Assembly: GCF_963855985.1 (NCBI RefSeq)
Contig: NC_087093.1
Coordinates: forward strand, 13,097,001-13,161,000
Source: Ostrinia nubilalis
Taxonomy: Eukaryota; Arthropoda; Insecta; Lepidoptera; Crambidae
DNA: 64,000 nucleotides
Direction of reading: 5' to 3'
Part shown: positions 1 through 10,160 of the stretch, one piece after another
Numbering within the stretch: the stretch's first letter is position 1
Layout of the letters: each line of letters opens with the position of its first letter
Notes under the pieces: model-generated
What the model saw: the letters and a program-made list of their open reading frames with translations, nothing else
Database searches by the model: none
Told to the model about the DNA's origin: nothing
Translations under genes and position numbers: made by a program

Positions 1-296
1 ATTAATAATGAGAGGGCTGACCTGCAGGAATTAAGAGAGCCATATTGAGATCCCTCTTCAAATAGTTTATTAAGGAAATAAATAATTTGTGGGACTGACG
101 CGTTAAACAAATCATAATCATTGTCTTTACAAAAATTAAACCAGCGTCTTAAATATACCTCATACTGTTTAAACGAATTAACTGATAATGAGGCAAACAT
201 AACCTCAATCGCCGAGGGAGGTACACATCTTCTTAACCACGCTGTCCGCACAAGATCCCTGCCACCAGGGTAATCTTGGTGTGAATGTTGCGATTG
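1..296 (-). CDS. Tyrosine recombinase, N-terminal part, cut by window edge
   Basis: An open frame runs from just after a TAG at 297-299 to position 1. It overlaps the last ~60 nt of the RT frame in a different phase. The translation begins with a GGRDLVRTAW-like stretch followed by a helical segment (SLSVNSFKQYEVYLRRW) typical of the SAM-like core-binding domain of phage-integrase-type recombinases, then a second helix pair ending near CRSALSLL. The catalytic R-H-R-Y residues would lie beyond the window. In DIRS elements this enzyme inserts the circular DNA copy without target duplication. There is no AUG before the conserved region except one inside the domain, so expression by frameshift, reinitiation or stop bypass is inferred. 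The recombinase call rests on fold-like pattern plus its position after RT-RNase H. Confidence 0.75.
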
Positions 297-2239
297 CTAG
301 AATGGTAAGATGTAATTGGGTTTTTACTTGCATTAAACACAATTAGGTTAGATATCAAGAGGCTTTTAAACAGAGGGTACCACGGCTGTGTGGGCCACAA
401 TGGTACAACCACTACACCTCTAGCTTTATCAGATATTATTTTTCTCAGTGCTTTCAAGATGACAGAAAATGGAGGGAATGCATAAAAGAAATAGGCATTC
501 CAGGAAATTGAAAAAGCATTTATAGCCAATGCGTCAGGATCTCTATTCCAAGAAATGTATGATAAACATTTTTTATTTATTCTACTAGCGAACAGATCAA
601 TTTGTGGTAAGCCAAAGTTTGAAACAATTTCCTTGAATGCCCAATCAGACAGCTCCCATTCTATATCTGGGTGTATTCGTCTGGACTCAGCATCAGCTAC
701 TTTATTCTCAGCTGAACTTATATAACAAGCCATTACAAATATACGACGACATTCACACCATTTCCATAAACGTGCAGCAATGCTGTTGAGGTGGGGAAAC
801 TGAATGCCACCCATTCGGTTAATGTAGGAGATGGCCGTAGTGTTGTCTATACGAAGAAGGATTTGACAATTACTTAAATCTTTTGCGAATATTTTTAAGC
901 CAAAAAATGCCGCTTGAAGTTCAAGGTAATTGATGTGCTGTGATCGTTCGTCAGCACTCCACAACCCACTAGCCTTCTCCTCTCCGCACGCAGCTCCCCA
1001 CCCCGTATTTGAGGCATCTGAGAAAATTTCCAAATCATGTGTGTCTTCTCTAATTCTACTAAATGGTCTTTCTAAAGCATTTAACCACCATTCAAAATCA
1101 GGTTGTAAAGATTCAGGTAAATACATAATTTTGTCATAATTGTCGTCTGACTTTAAGTTTAAATATTTAATACGCTCAAAGGCTTTTGTATACAACCAGC
1201 TGTATTCTACAGCAGGACAAACTGAGACTAAAAGGCCAATTAAACGAGCAAATTCTCGAATTTTACAACGTCGGAGATTCAAAAACTTTTGAATTTCTAC
1301 TATGATGCGATGTGATTTTTCATTAGGCAACGTGATTTGGAAATTCTCAGAATCTAAAACAAATCCTAGAAATGTACATGTTTTTGCCGGAACCATAGAG
1401 CTCTTCTCTTCGTTTATCAAAAAACCAAGAGAGGTTAATAATTTTCTAGTTTGCACTGTATTATATAAACACATCTCATATGTCTGTCCCATTAACCAGA
1501 AGTCATCCAAATAATTGGTTGATATTAAACCAGCACAACGCAATAAGCGTACTATAGGTTTCATTATTTTAACAAATATGTAAGGTGCTGTGCACAAACC
1601 AAACGGTAAAACATTAAATTCGTATAGGGATTCTTCAAATTGAAATCGTAAATACTTTCTTGAATTTTGATGTATTTTAATAAAATAATATGCGTCTTTT
1701 AAATCTATTTTAGACATAAAACAATCCTTTGATATTAATTTTAATACTGTGCGTAAATCCTCCATCTTGAAGTGATTATTTTTAATAAATTTATTTAGAT
1801 TTTTTAAATTCAAAACAAAACGAAATTTACCGTTTGGCTTGGGCACAAGGAACACACTTGATAAGAATTGACCTTCTATTGGTTGACATTGAGAAATAGC
1901 ACCGATTGTTAATAAATTATTTATAGCATTCTTGAAATTAATTTTCTCGGTAGACGTGTATTGTCTTATCTTGGGAGGACTTGTCTGGTTTACTGGGCAG
2001 TTAAATGGAATCTCATATCCTTTGATACAAGAAAGAACTTCCGAATTAGTAGTAAGGAGTGACCACTGGTCATAAAACAAGGGTAAACTACCAGTATATT
2101 TTACCGTGTCTAGCGGCGGCCTCGCGTCGGCTGCGGCTGCGAGTGTCGCGATGAGTTCGACGGCCCTCTCTTGCTCTGAGGGGCCTCCTTCGCCTTCGGA
2201 TGATTCGGAGGCTTCCGAGCAGGGTAGGGGCCCTTCCAG
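233..2239 (-). CDS. DIRS Pol: reverse transcriptase and RNase H
   Basis: The RT domain lies roughly between codons 60 and 270 counted from 2080. It has fingers/palm motifs (FVLNLKNLN, MSKIDLKDAYYFIKI), the LPFGLCTAP motif, and a YLDD catalytic box near 1510. RNase H follows with DASNTGWGAA, an LEL segment and an RIDNTTA aspartate. A C-terminal block has DLFASR and PLWPTQPWYP, a segment characteristic of DIRS Pol proteins. No ATG occurs upstream of the RT core: the frame is open without a start from before 2239 to the stop at 233. I therefore start the Pol-specific part at the -1 frameshift site in gag. The stretch between the frameshift and RT is acidic and free of stops, as expected of translated sequence. 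The product copies the element RNA in gag particles. Confidence 0.85.
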   Translation of the reverse strand: MEGPLPCSEASESSEGEGGPSEQERAVELIATLAAAADARPPLDTVKYTGSLPLFYDQWSLLTTNSEVLSCIKGYEIPFNCPVNQTSPPKIRQYTSTEKINFKNAINNLLTIGAISQCQPIEGQFLSSVFLVPKPNGKFRFVLNLKNLNKFIKNNHFKMEDLRTVLKLISKDCFMSKIDLKDAYYFIKIHQNSRKYLRFQFEESLYEFNVLPFGLCTAPYIFVKIMKPIVRLLRCAGLISTNYLDDFWLMGQTYEMCLYNTVQTRKLLTSLGFLINEEKSSMVPAKTCTFLGFVLDSENFQITLPNEKSHRIIVEIQKFLNLRRCKIREFARLIGLLVSVCPAVEYSWLYTKAFERIKYLNLKSDDNYDKIMYLPESLQPDFEWWLNALERPFSRIREDTHDLEIFSDASNTGWGAACGEEKASGLWSADERSQHINYLELQAAFFGLKIFAKDLSNCQILLRIDNTTAISYINRMGGIQFPHLNSIAARLWKWCECRRIFVMACYISSAENKVADAESRRIHPDIEWELSDWAFKEIVSNFGLPQIDLFASRINKKCLSYISWNRDPDALAINAFSISWNAYFFYAFPPFSVILKALRKIISDKARGVVVVPLWPTQPWYPLFKSLLISNLIVFNASKNPITSYHSSNRNIHTKITLVAGILCGQRG

Positions 2240-3832
2240 TTTAAACTTTTTGACGAGCTGGCAACCGCGGTTGGTTTCTTGTTATTGTTGTGGAATTGTT
2301 GCTTAGGCAGCGATGTTTTTAACTCGGCTCCCGATTTATTGATAGCCTTAGCCGTCTTTATAGTTTCAGATAAATTCTGACCAAAAAGTAACTCATCCGG
2401 TTTTGTATTTTGGAGTTGATCCTTCATCTCTTTTTTTAAAGATGACAAAATAAAATTTCTCCTTACAACAGAGTCATTGTACTGCGAGTCGCATAAAATG
2501 CGTTCTGTATCCATCAGCAGTTTAATAAGCGATGAATCTGTATTATTCTTAGAAATAAGAATATTAAGCGCCTGGCCTAAACATGAAATAGCAGTCGCTG
2601 TCTGTTTTTGCCGAAGCTCAATGCTTTTGTCACGTTTGGCGGTCATATCTGAGATGGCTGCTTTAATTTCTGCATTTAAAGCAGGGGCGCTGATCAACTT
2701 GCAGTTACTGGGTAGTAAATATTTCTCCTGCAATTCTTTACGGAGCTCTTTGCTTAAACCGTTTGAGGCGACATGTTGAAGCCTGAGAGCCAAGTCTTTA
2801 TGGATTTCAGGTCCATAAGCAGCCGAAATAGTCGGGTCCTCTCCTAAAACCTCGAGAATGGCACCATCTAGTGCTACTTCAACAGGTTCGGATTCCTCGA
2901 AGATAGGCGCAGTGCCTACACACTGTGCACTAGTGGACGGTTCCGCCGTGCCCGCTACGACGACAGAGACCCGCTGCGGTATGGTTTCCGGTACAGCCAT
3001 CGAAGGGAGCGAGGTGGACTCGTTGGATGGCTCAGTAGCGCACTGTGTGCCATACTTTGAATTCAAACGCCTAAAACCCGTCTCTGGCTCGAGTATGTCG
3101 CATTCGTCCAATATTTCACAATCATTCGATGATATGTGCTCTCCATTATTTTCATTGCAAGCATGATCGACGTCTGAAATCAACCGATTTCAAAATAAGT
3201 ATTAGTTAAGAAACAGCCCAAAGTACTGTTCGCAAAACTAATTAATCGGGTAGTACAGATCCACAGAAAAGTACGCAAACCCATTAAATGAAATCACCAT
3301 AGCAGTAATGCATAATAATTACATAGTAATCAATTTAAATTATATGGGGTAGTAAATCTCCAAAGAGAAGTACGCAAACCCCGGTAGGTGATTTTAGGCT
3401 TGTTAAATAATAAATTTATCTTAACTTCCGCTAACAGTCATGTTTCTATAAAAATAAGCCAAAAAAAACGGTTCGAGAATACCGTTCGCAAGGCAACACG
3501 GGTAGTAACAACTCCAAAGAGAAGAACGCAAACCCTTTAGAAACTATGAAAATAATGTTGACACTTTTCACTGGCTAATAACTATAGAATAACTACCGTT
3601 GTTTTATAAAGATAATAAGAAAAGATTTCTTACGAAAAACTAGCCATTTTAAAAGGCACTATTGTGAATATAAACGCGCTGTTTACTAACCTTGTATGTC
3701 CCTATGATAACAGCTGTCCGATGACCGACTTGTAGATCTGCTACGACTCCGATGCCGTCGTAACTTTTTCTCCAACTTTTTGAACTTCTTCCACAATTTT
3801 TCGAGGCTATCCTCACTTTTACGTTTAGGCAT
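2110..3832 (-). CDS. DIRS gag-like protein, two exons
   Basis: Exon 1 (3832-3691) begins with ATG and encodes a basic, Lys/Glu-rich start (MPKRKSEDSLEKLWKKFKK) followed by an Arg/Ser-rich segment. Exon 2 (3173-2110) encodes an acidic linker, a helical central domain (about 3173-300 nt downstream onward) and a basic Pro/Ser/Arg-rich tail ending in PTRGRR. The exon 2 frame has no ATG at its beginning, whereas joining at a GTTAGT donor (3690) and a TTGATTTCAG acceptor (3174) restores one frame across a split GAC codon, giving 402 codons with the stop. No CCHC knuckle is present, as is common in DIRS ORF1. The expected role is a nucleocapsid-like RNA-binding protein. The splice prediction is mine from phase and site consensus. 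Confidence 0.75.
2178..2245 (-). promoter_or_regulatory. Predicted -1 ribosomal frameshift signal between DIRS gag and pol
   Basis: On the minus strand the heptamer TTTAAAC (2245 down to 2239) is positioned as T TTA AAC in the gag frame, a canonical X XXY YYZ slippery site. Slipping back one base enters exactly the frame that continues without a stop into RT. Two to five bases downstream, GAAGGGCC can pair with GGCCCCTC (ending at 2178) with one mismatch, and the loop contains a second hairpin, TCGGA/TCCGA with a 4-nt loop. All of this is visible in sequence; frameshifting itself is inferred. Confidence 0.6.
3174..3690 (-). other. Predicted 517-bp intron in DIRS gag
   Basis: The donor GTTAGTAAAC directly follows the exon 1 coding sequence and the acceptor TTGATTTCAG directly precedes exon 2. 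Both exons share phase 1. The interval is A+T-rich and full of stops in the gag frame. It contains three copies of a ~34-bp repeat, listed separately. Confidence 0.65.
3249..3535. repeat. Three diverged ~34-bp repeats inside the DIRS intron
   Basis: Copies near 3249-3285, 3347-3381 and 3501-3535 share GGGTAGTA, then about 5 variable bases, then CCAAAGAGAAGTACGCAAAC (first copy slightly diverged), ending in CCC. A related TACTGTTCGCAA / TACCGTTCGCAA motif precedes two of the copies. Spacing is irregular (about 98 and 154 bp), so this is not a simple tandem array. Function is unknown; it could be a cis element of the retrotransposon. Confidence 0.7.
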
Positions 3833-3840
3833 TGTAATAC

Positions 3841-4261
3841 AACGTATACCTACGTACTTCTATCGTAGAATAACTAAAAAAGTATAGAATAAGACGAGGC
3901 GCGCGCGTGATCGTGGCGAGAACTAAACGACGACTGACTCAAACAGGCGAGGCGACCACCGGAATAATGTCAGGTATTTTTATTTTTTGTGTGAGAATCT
4001 ACCCTCAAATACAGTGTGTGAGTGGCGATCTAATGGGCGATACTACAAGTGTTATTTGCTAATCCCGAGGACGAAGCCTGAGTATAATTGATTTTGTTAC
4101 TTGGATAAATAAGAGCAATCAATTGCAACTTCCTCTGGCTAACAAAGTAATTTTGAAATGTGTATTTCTCCCCACGTATATCTTTTTCAGAACCACACCT
4201 ATCTACCACAGCAAAATCGAGTCCCCCCCAATTACGGACTATCGTCCCGACATCTCAGCCA
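3841..4261. other. DIRS 5' flank, no gene seen
   Basis: A CG-rich patch (about 3895-3960) lies just upstream of gag exon 1 and may be the element's promoter or 5' leader. The rest, to about 4110, may be the DIRS terminal repeat, but this cannot be tested without the other end. No coding frame was recognised. Confidence 0.4.
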
Positions 4262-4410
4262 GCAGGGCTACTCCGAAACACTGGTTACGTAGTTTCACGT
4301 CTATCTGTTACTATCTCTCATCTAGCATCTCGTTTTGCATAAAAGGGATGGCAACATTCGAAATTTCACATAACGTTTTTCGGGGTAGCCCCACTGTCCA
4401 CTGCCCGTGG
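4262..4410. repeat. Interspersed repeat, copy 1 of 2 in window
   Basis: This shares an ordered set of motifs with 23,184-23,325: GTAGTTTC, a TCTATCTGT segment, TAGCATCTCG.TTTGC (second copy TGGCATCTCGCTTTGC), GGATGGCARCATTCGAAA and GTAACCCC-like ends. The two copies are diverged. Family identity is unknown. Confidence 0.6.
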
Positions 4411-5244
4411 CATAATTCGCCATTAATCTATGCAACTGATCCGAAGACGTGGCCAGAATTTTGCGAGCATTCGCTGCGACCTACATTCCTGAATGTTTGG
4501 CTCCGGTTGCCATGGATTTGCTAATTCCTTCGCCTTCCTTGTAAATGCGGTGGATGCACTATATTTCGTGCCAGCTGCGACCGTTTCTTGACCGTTCGTT
4601 ACCGTTTTATGTGGCGTGTGAACGTTTGGGGAGTGTTTTATTACGCCTTGCTTGACTAAAATAGAGTTTACAACAATACAATAAGTAAGTGACATACTCG
4701 TACACCCTCATATATACCAATGCAACTTTCGGTGAAAATATTACATTTGTAAACCATTACAATTAAACATTTTTTCTTTCTTTTCCTTCTTCTTTTAATT
4801 TCTGGTTTGATTTCAAGTAGGTAAACTAATACGCCTAATCGTTGGACTAGAACGATACTAAGGTATTCGTTACTTCAAAACAAAATAATGTGTAAGTATC
4901 GACTTCGCAGTGGCCGTAAACATTGGTATAAAGTTGGTAGATAAACATGTAAATGATTATTTAGATATTTTACCTAAAGCCACGTGAAATCGCGTCCTCC
5001 ATTGATATTAGTTTGTTTTGCTGATATTCATGAGTACCTTTTTATTTACCAACTCACTCCTACTTGGAAAATATCTAAAAGTCCCACTCAACGTCAAGTT
5101 TCTCTCGACCTCCGGCAATATTGGCAAACTTACTTGTATGATGTTCATAAAATTGTTTTTGCATTATAAATCAGTTGAAACTTGCAATCCCTCTAAAAAC
5201 AAAATCACATTATGAATCAATATTACCATAAGTTTGTTCATAGG
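4411..5244. other. Non-coding stretch
   Basis: A+T-rich sequence. Short open frames here lack recognisable protein features and codon bias. I see nothing further. Confidence 0.5.
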
Positions 5245-5390
5245 ATAAAATCTCTGGAACTACTGAACGGATTTAGAAAATTCCTTCACTAGTAGAAAAC
5301 TATATTTTTCCTATGTTTCCGCGTGGGTTTTCAAAAATTTTGCCTCTTGTGTGAAGTGTGAAAGTGAAGCTTCGGGCAAAAGCTAGCCAT
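5245..5390. repeat. Fragment of an interspersed repeat common in Lepidoptera
   Basis: It contains the segment 'CTACTGAACGGATTT' and ends with 'GAAGCTTCGGGCAAAAGCTAG', matching the pattern also seen near 9281-9482 and 24,660-24,900. These are probably related non-autonomous or RTE-derived sequences; the exact family is not assigned. Confidence 0.55.
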
Positions 5391-5856
5391 AATATTTTAG
5401 TTCGGCGACGATATTTTAGTTAATTTTTACTGGTAAGGTAGAAATTATAGTTGGAATATATCGGATCGTAGGTCACACACAAAAATATTACTATTTTGTG
5501 AAACTCTTACAATATCATCTCAATTCCATGCTGAATAATTCAGGTCGATGAACTAGAGCATGGAAGCATCATAGATGTTTTGACAATAAATTCAACATCA
5601 TATCTCTTGAACCATTGCAAACATTGGGCCAAACTGTTTGCCCAATGCAATGCTAATCTTGGATTTGAATGCTGTGTGCGCTATCTCAGATCTGTAATTG
5701 CGTTTGCTAGGATACACAGACCACTGAACACTCATGTGTAAATACTATCTACTGGACTGCTGATATCGACAATCAGTATTTCGATCGTGTGTCACATTCT
5801 CGTTGAAAACCGATCTGGAAATGGAGTCACATTGTCGATTAAAAGTTATTTACAGA
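5391..5856. other. Non-coding stretch
   Basis: No gene, tRNA or clear repeat structure seen apart from a short imperfect palindrome around TTGGGCCAAACTGTTTGCCCAA near 5625-5645. Confidence 0.45.
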
Positions 5857-5980
5857 CCGACCTCATAAAGGTAGCGGGAAGGCGCTGACTGAATGCAGGC
5901 CGCTACTAGCCGGTCAATCTGGAAATCATTGGGGGAGCCCTATGATTAACGTTCGTCGATGATGATAATGATGACGACTG
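5857..5980 (+). mobile_element. RTE-type LINE 3' terminal fragment
   Basis: Read on the plus strand it matches the 3' end of the same family found inverted at 7088 and 35,938: a CTCATAAAGGTAGCGGGAAG region, GCCGCTACTAGCCGGTCAA, ATCATTGGGGGAG, and a GATGATGAT-type tail that is usual for RTE 3' ends. It is only ~120 bp and encodes nothing. Confidence 0.7.
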
Positions 5981-7087
5981 ACGAATCCTACCTGTAAATA
6001 ATGCTGATTGATGCCTGCCTCTGTTAGTATGTCTTGAAATGGTCTTGACGCTGATGGTATTACCAAAGATCCATTGTATTACCTGTTTTGGCAAATACGA
6101 AACATTGTTATATCAAAGTTACGTCTTCATTTATTAGTTCGTGGAATATTTGGTAGGAAAAGGCTTTTCTTGCTAGTCAGTAATAATTATATTAATTGTA
6201 TGTTCTGTACTTTGTGATAACAATATCAAAGAAAATAGCTGTGGGAGTTACTACTGGGATAACTGGGATTCCTAGGCATGAGCCTGACTAATTGACCTTT
6301 AGCTCGGCTAATAGCTACTTACTCATCGATATTATATGTATAAAAGCGAAAGGTCTCTGACCGACTCACTCGAAACGAAATCTCAGATACTACAAGTGCT
6401 GGGAGTCTCAAATGCATGAAATTTTGCAAGACGTTGATGTGCCGTGTTCGATGGCAGCGCCATGCCGTGTTGATGGGTCCACGAACCAGGCTTAGACTTT
6501 GCGAAATGACAGTTAAAGTACTGTTACATCCCTAAATAAAACCTATTGTTATGAAGAATGGATTAATTAAATTATCACCGGGCGTGTCTCGTTAAACACT
6601 CGACATTGGCGAAACCAGTGTGCTTCAAATACGCACCATTGAAGCCATTAAACAGAATAATAATAAAAAAACCTATTGTTCCAAATAATAATAAAATTCC
6701 ATTCAATTGATTCGTGGCCCATAATACGATCCTCAATTCAGTTAAAAATCTGTCCAAACTACTTCTACTATCAAAAATAAAATATAAACTCGAAATTAAA
6801 TGCCAGATAGAGATTAACAATGGCCTGACCTGCGGCACAAAGGGTCATTTATAAATATTTCACTGACGGATCCAACTTAAGTCCTATTTTGAATGCTATA
6901 AATTTATTAAAGGGCCGGTGGAAATGAAGATTTGTACCAGAATAAGCCTTTACGGGCCAGCCGGTTTTGGTCAGTAGGTAAGTATTGTGAAACATTCTTC
7001 CCTACACTTTCAATTTGCATTAAAAATAAAAACATGCCTATAAAAATTAGATGTGTCTAATAATGCCTCTGCCTTTTGCTCACTATT
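5981..7087. other. Non-coding stretch with one small repeat
   Basis: Apart from the repeat at 6338-6470, I see no gene or structured element here. Confidence 0.45.
6338..6470. repeat. GCGAAAGGTC repeat family, copy 1 of 3
   Basis: It begins TATAAAAGCGAAAGGTC and continues through ACTACAAGTGCTGGGAGTCT. Copies 2 and 3 are at 21,704-21,903 and 27,571-27,700. This copy diverges after GCATGAAATTTTGCA. Confidence 0.7.
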
Positions 7088-7262
7088 GCAATCATCATCA
7101 TCATGTCAGCCACAGGACGTCCACTGCTGAACATAGGCCTCCCCTAATGCTTTCCACGTTGATCGATTGGTAGCGGCCTGCATCCAGCGCTTCCCTGCTA
7201 CCTTTACGATGTCGTCGGTCCACCTTGTAGGTGGACGTCCCACGCTGCGCCTTCCGATACGG
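7088..7262 (-). mobile_element. RTE-type LINE 3' fragment
   Basis: Minus-strand remnant with an ATCATCATCATCAT tail complement, CGTCCACTGCTGAACATAGG, and GTCGTCGGTCCACCTTGTAG. In better preserved copies this encodes the C-terminus of the RTE reverse transcriptase protein (compare 35,938-36,190). It is truncated at its 5' side. Confidence 0.75.
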
Positions 7263-8168
7263 TACTATTGCAATAACAAATCCGATTTTTATTGAATCAG
7301 ATCGACGAATTTGACGATCTTGCTATCGATCTCAGAATACAGAACAAACCAGAAGGAGTGTTCGATAACATTTCTACGCGGCAACTTGTGTCCAAAATAC
7401 TTCCCCTCCCGCGCCCCTCTACCCCCTTTAGTGTTACTAGCGCCGTGTGACTACCCCATTTTTGGGGTAAAATTCTGTAATTTTTTAAAGAGATGTTAAA
7501 CAAGTAAAAAATAAGTAAGTGAAATAAGTACCTACACACGGCCACAGTGTTAACTATCCATTTCCGTTTTTGCTCTCGCTCTCATCAAATGGTGATTCTT
7601 TGCGATAGAACGAGACGACATGACTGGCCATAGGCATAGATAGTACCTACCTACCTATGAATTTAATTTTTACTCCGAAGTAACTAAGTGTAGATGATTA
7701 TTTATTTCTATTAAATAGTGTAATTACTACATGTAGGTATAATATGTTATTTAAAAGTCAATTACAAAAGTCGAATATAAATTTTAGAATGCCAAGTAAA
7801 ACAAAAAAGAAACTTAAGGTTCTTTATTATGTAAACATATCGACAACAAAACATTTGTTTACGGCGCAGTAGTGCTTTTAGTTTAACTTTTCTTGAAGTC
7901 AAAAACAGAATCCAAATCAAAAACATCACCAATACTTGAATTTGATTGCGAGGCAACTCTGGCTGTGTATCCTGAAAGAAAATCAGAGTAAGTATGTAAG
8001 CAATAATTAATTACTTAAAATTATTATTAAATATACAAATATTGCTGCTGCTGATCTGTTGATACCAATGCCTTACTTTTGAATAAATGGGAAAGTATGA
8101 AATTCACGATAGTAATTTATTATCTTCTCATTATTTAGGGAGTAATATTATAAATTAATTCAATATAT
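7263..8168. other. Non-coding stretch
   Basis: No convincing coding sequence. A ~32-bp segment at 7324-7355 (CTCAGAATACAGAACAAACC) recurs inverted at about 8697-8728, which may mark decayed element ends. Confidence 0.4.
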
Positions 8169-8265
8169 TAAAATCAAATCAAAATCAAAAATATTTATTC
8201 AGTTTAGACCACAAGTGGCACTTTTAATTTAATTAATCAGGTTGTCATGTCATGGATGAAATTAC
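8169..8265 (-). mobile_element. 3' end fragment of a non-LTR retrotransposon
   Basis: AATCAAATCAAAATCAAAAATATTTATTCAGTTTAGA is the reverse complement of a typical lepidopteran LINE 3' end with a TGATTTTGATTT tail. Only about 100 bp remain. A similar but diverged terminus is at 31,738. Confidence 0.55.
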
Positions 8266-8293
8266 ACTAAAAACTAATTAAAACAAAAAGGAT

Positions 8294-8442
8294 GGGGAAA
8301 ATATTCCATTATTCTGTGGTAACGCTAACAAAATTAACGCGTGAATTTTTTATAGACAAATGTAATTCAATATAAAAAAAGTAGGGTAAAATATTCCGTT
8401 GACCTGTGGCAACACTTACAAAATACAACCGTGATTTTTTTT
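8294..8442 (+). repeat. Two ~60-bp direct repeats
   Basis: 8294-8352 and 8382-8440 share 'AAAATATTCC', 'CTGTGG', 'AACAC/GCTTACAAAAT' and 'GTGA.TTTTTT' in the same order, spaced 88 bp. This looks like a local duplication that has since diverged. Confidence 0.65.
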
Positions 8443-9280
8443 GAAAATTATTATTTTTTAAAATGAATTGGAAATGTGCTACTTACGGATAAAACATGAT
8501 CCCATGCACTTTCTTCGTAATTCCAGTAGCATTCTTACATGTTGGAACGGCACAAGACGGCATAATTTAATTATAAAGTGTCAATCTGACGGATATGTAA
8601 GCAATGCGCGCGCCGGCCATTGACTAATTGCTCTAAAGTCAAATTAGTGCGATTCGGAGTAATTTATATGAATACACATTTACGCCCGTTGACGGTTTCT
8701 GGTTTGTTCCGTATTCTGAGCTATCGATACTATTACGCTATTACTTTCAGAATTAAAGAAATTGTGTATTTTAGGAATAGTGATAGATTTGATCTTAGAT
8801 ATGGGAAAATCGGCATACCTACTTTAAGGGGCGAATATGTAAGTTCTTATGGGATGTACCTAAATGTTTTCGACCTTTCGACCTAACGATTCAAATTATG
8901 ATAAGAAATAACAGGGATTTAACTCGAACACGATAAAGACTATGACAATCAAAGCCTCAGGCGAGGCTGCGGGTCACAACCAGTCCTTCCATAAAACATG
9001 ACTGGAGCAGTCCTCATCTTCCAACATCGCCATTGTCCTTCTAACAATGCAAGTTCGTTAAGTCAACATGTTTTCGGAAATAACAATTCAATTTCAACTA
9101 AGATTCCTTTATATGCGTTTCTGCTTATTAGGTCGGGAATGGGTATAGTGGAGTCTGTTTGGCTTTAGAATAAACAAGAACTATTTAGTAGTGAACGTGA
9201 AGGAACGTAGGGAATTCACTAAATTGAGTAAATAGCAAATAAATGATTTTGCTTCCAGACTTGTTGCCAACGTTTCTAAA
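8443..9280. other. Non-coding stretch
   Basis: Nothing recognised. An 88-codon open frame at 8620-8886 overlaps the short inverted repeat near 8700 and shows no protein motif. Confidence 0.4.
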
Positions 9281-9482
9281 ATCCTACTATTATAAATGCG
9301 AAAGTTTGTATGGATGTCTGGATGTCAACATGTTTGTTACTGTTTCACGCAAAAACTGCTGAACAGATTTTGATCAAACTTTACAGTATTTGGTATTATT
9401 GTCTATAACCCAGAATAACATATTTAGGCTATTTTATAACTAAAATTCACGCGGGTGAAGCCACGGGCAAAGGCAAGTAAGA
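9281..9482. repeat. Interspersed lepidopteran repeat, near complete
   Basis: It runs from TACTATTATAAATGCGAAAG to a CACGCGGGTGAAGCCACGGG end, with TTTCACGCAAAAACTGCTGAACAGATTT in the middle. The same layout, more decayed, is at 24,660-24,900. Confidence 0.65.
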
Positions 9483-10160
9483 AATATAGCGAATAGACAA
9501 CAATATCATTTTTAAAACAATAAAAATATACCTATCAGCAAATCAGCCTTTTATCGTAAAGTCGAACCTATTACAAACCCATAAAGATGCTACAGTTTTT
9601 CAAAAGTCTGATTTACTTACTTAACTACGTTACGTTTATTAAAGGGTACCTAAATAAGAATCTAGACAAGATGAACAAAGTCACACAAATCACAATATTG
9701 CCAGCGATATTATTGAATAAAATTAATTCAAGATTTGTATGAAATGACAAAGACATTTTCTCAAATATTTTTCGAGAAAGGGAACCATTAATTTTTTACC
9801 AGCAAAGTGAGACCGCCCTTAAAGAATGGGTAGAAAGTTGCAAACAAAGAATCTTCGGGGTCTTTTACAGTTGAAGTTTTCTCTAACAAGCAAAAAGGAT
9901 AAAAGTTTTGTCGTGTTGTACGTACTAAACCGTTTACAAGAGGAAATTAAAAATACTAGAACACTGTCCCTGCTTTTTATTCTTGAGAACGACGTTGTTC
10001 ATTTAAATTCCACGCATTACTGAAACTTTAAAGGTAAAGCAGCTAAGTATGTCAAATTATGTTTTCTAAGTTGAAATAGCAAATAGTGTCTAACATTATA
10101 ATTTATATAGAAAAAGTGGAAATTGACCTTACACTTGCCTTGCCAAGATATTATAACATT
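9483..10160. other. Non-coding stretch
   Basis: A+T-rich. A 65-codon open frame (9826-10,023) has no recognisable feature. Confidence 0.4.

Larger units (their letters stand above)
1..3840 (-). mobile_element. DIRS-type tyrosine-recombinase retrotransposon (3' part outside window)
   Basis: Read on the minus strand the order is gag (two exons), reverse transcriptase-RNase H, then a tyrosine recombinase frame that overlaps the end of the RT frame and runs off the window. This order, the recombinase in place of an integrase, and the absence of any protease motif are diagnostic of DIRS/PAT-like elements. I found no LTR. The 5' boundary, beyond position 3832, is not resolved because the matching 3' terminal repeat lies outside the window. 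All frames are open with no internal stop, which suggests a relatively recent copy. Confidence 0.85.

Noticed and set aside
7324..8728. A 1.4-kb transposon bounded by the ~32-bp inverted repeat
   Set aside because: The repeat is short and diverged, the interior includes an unrelated LINE tail and a direct duplication, and no target duplication is visible.
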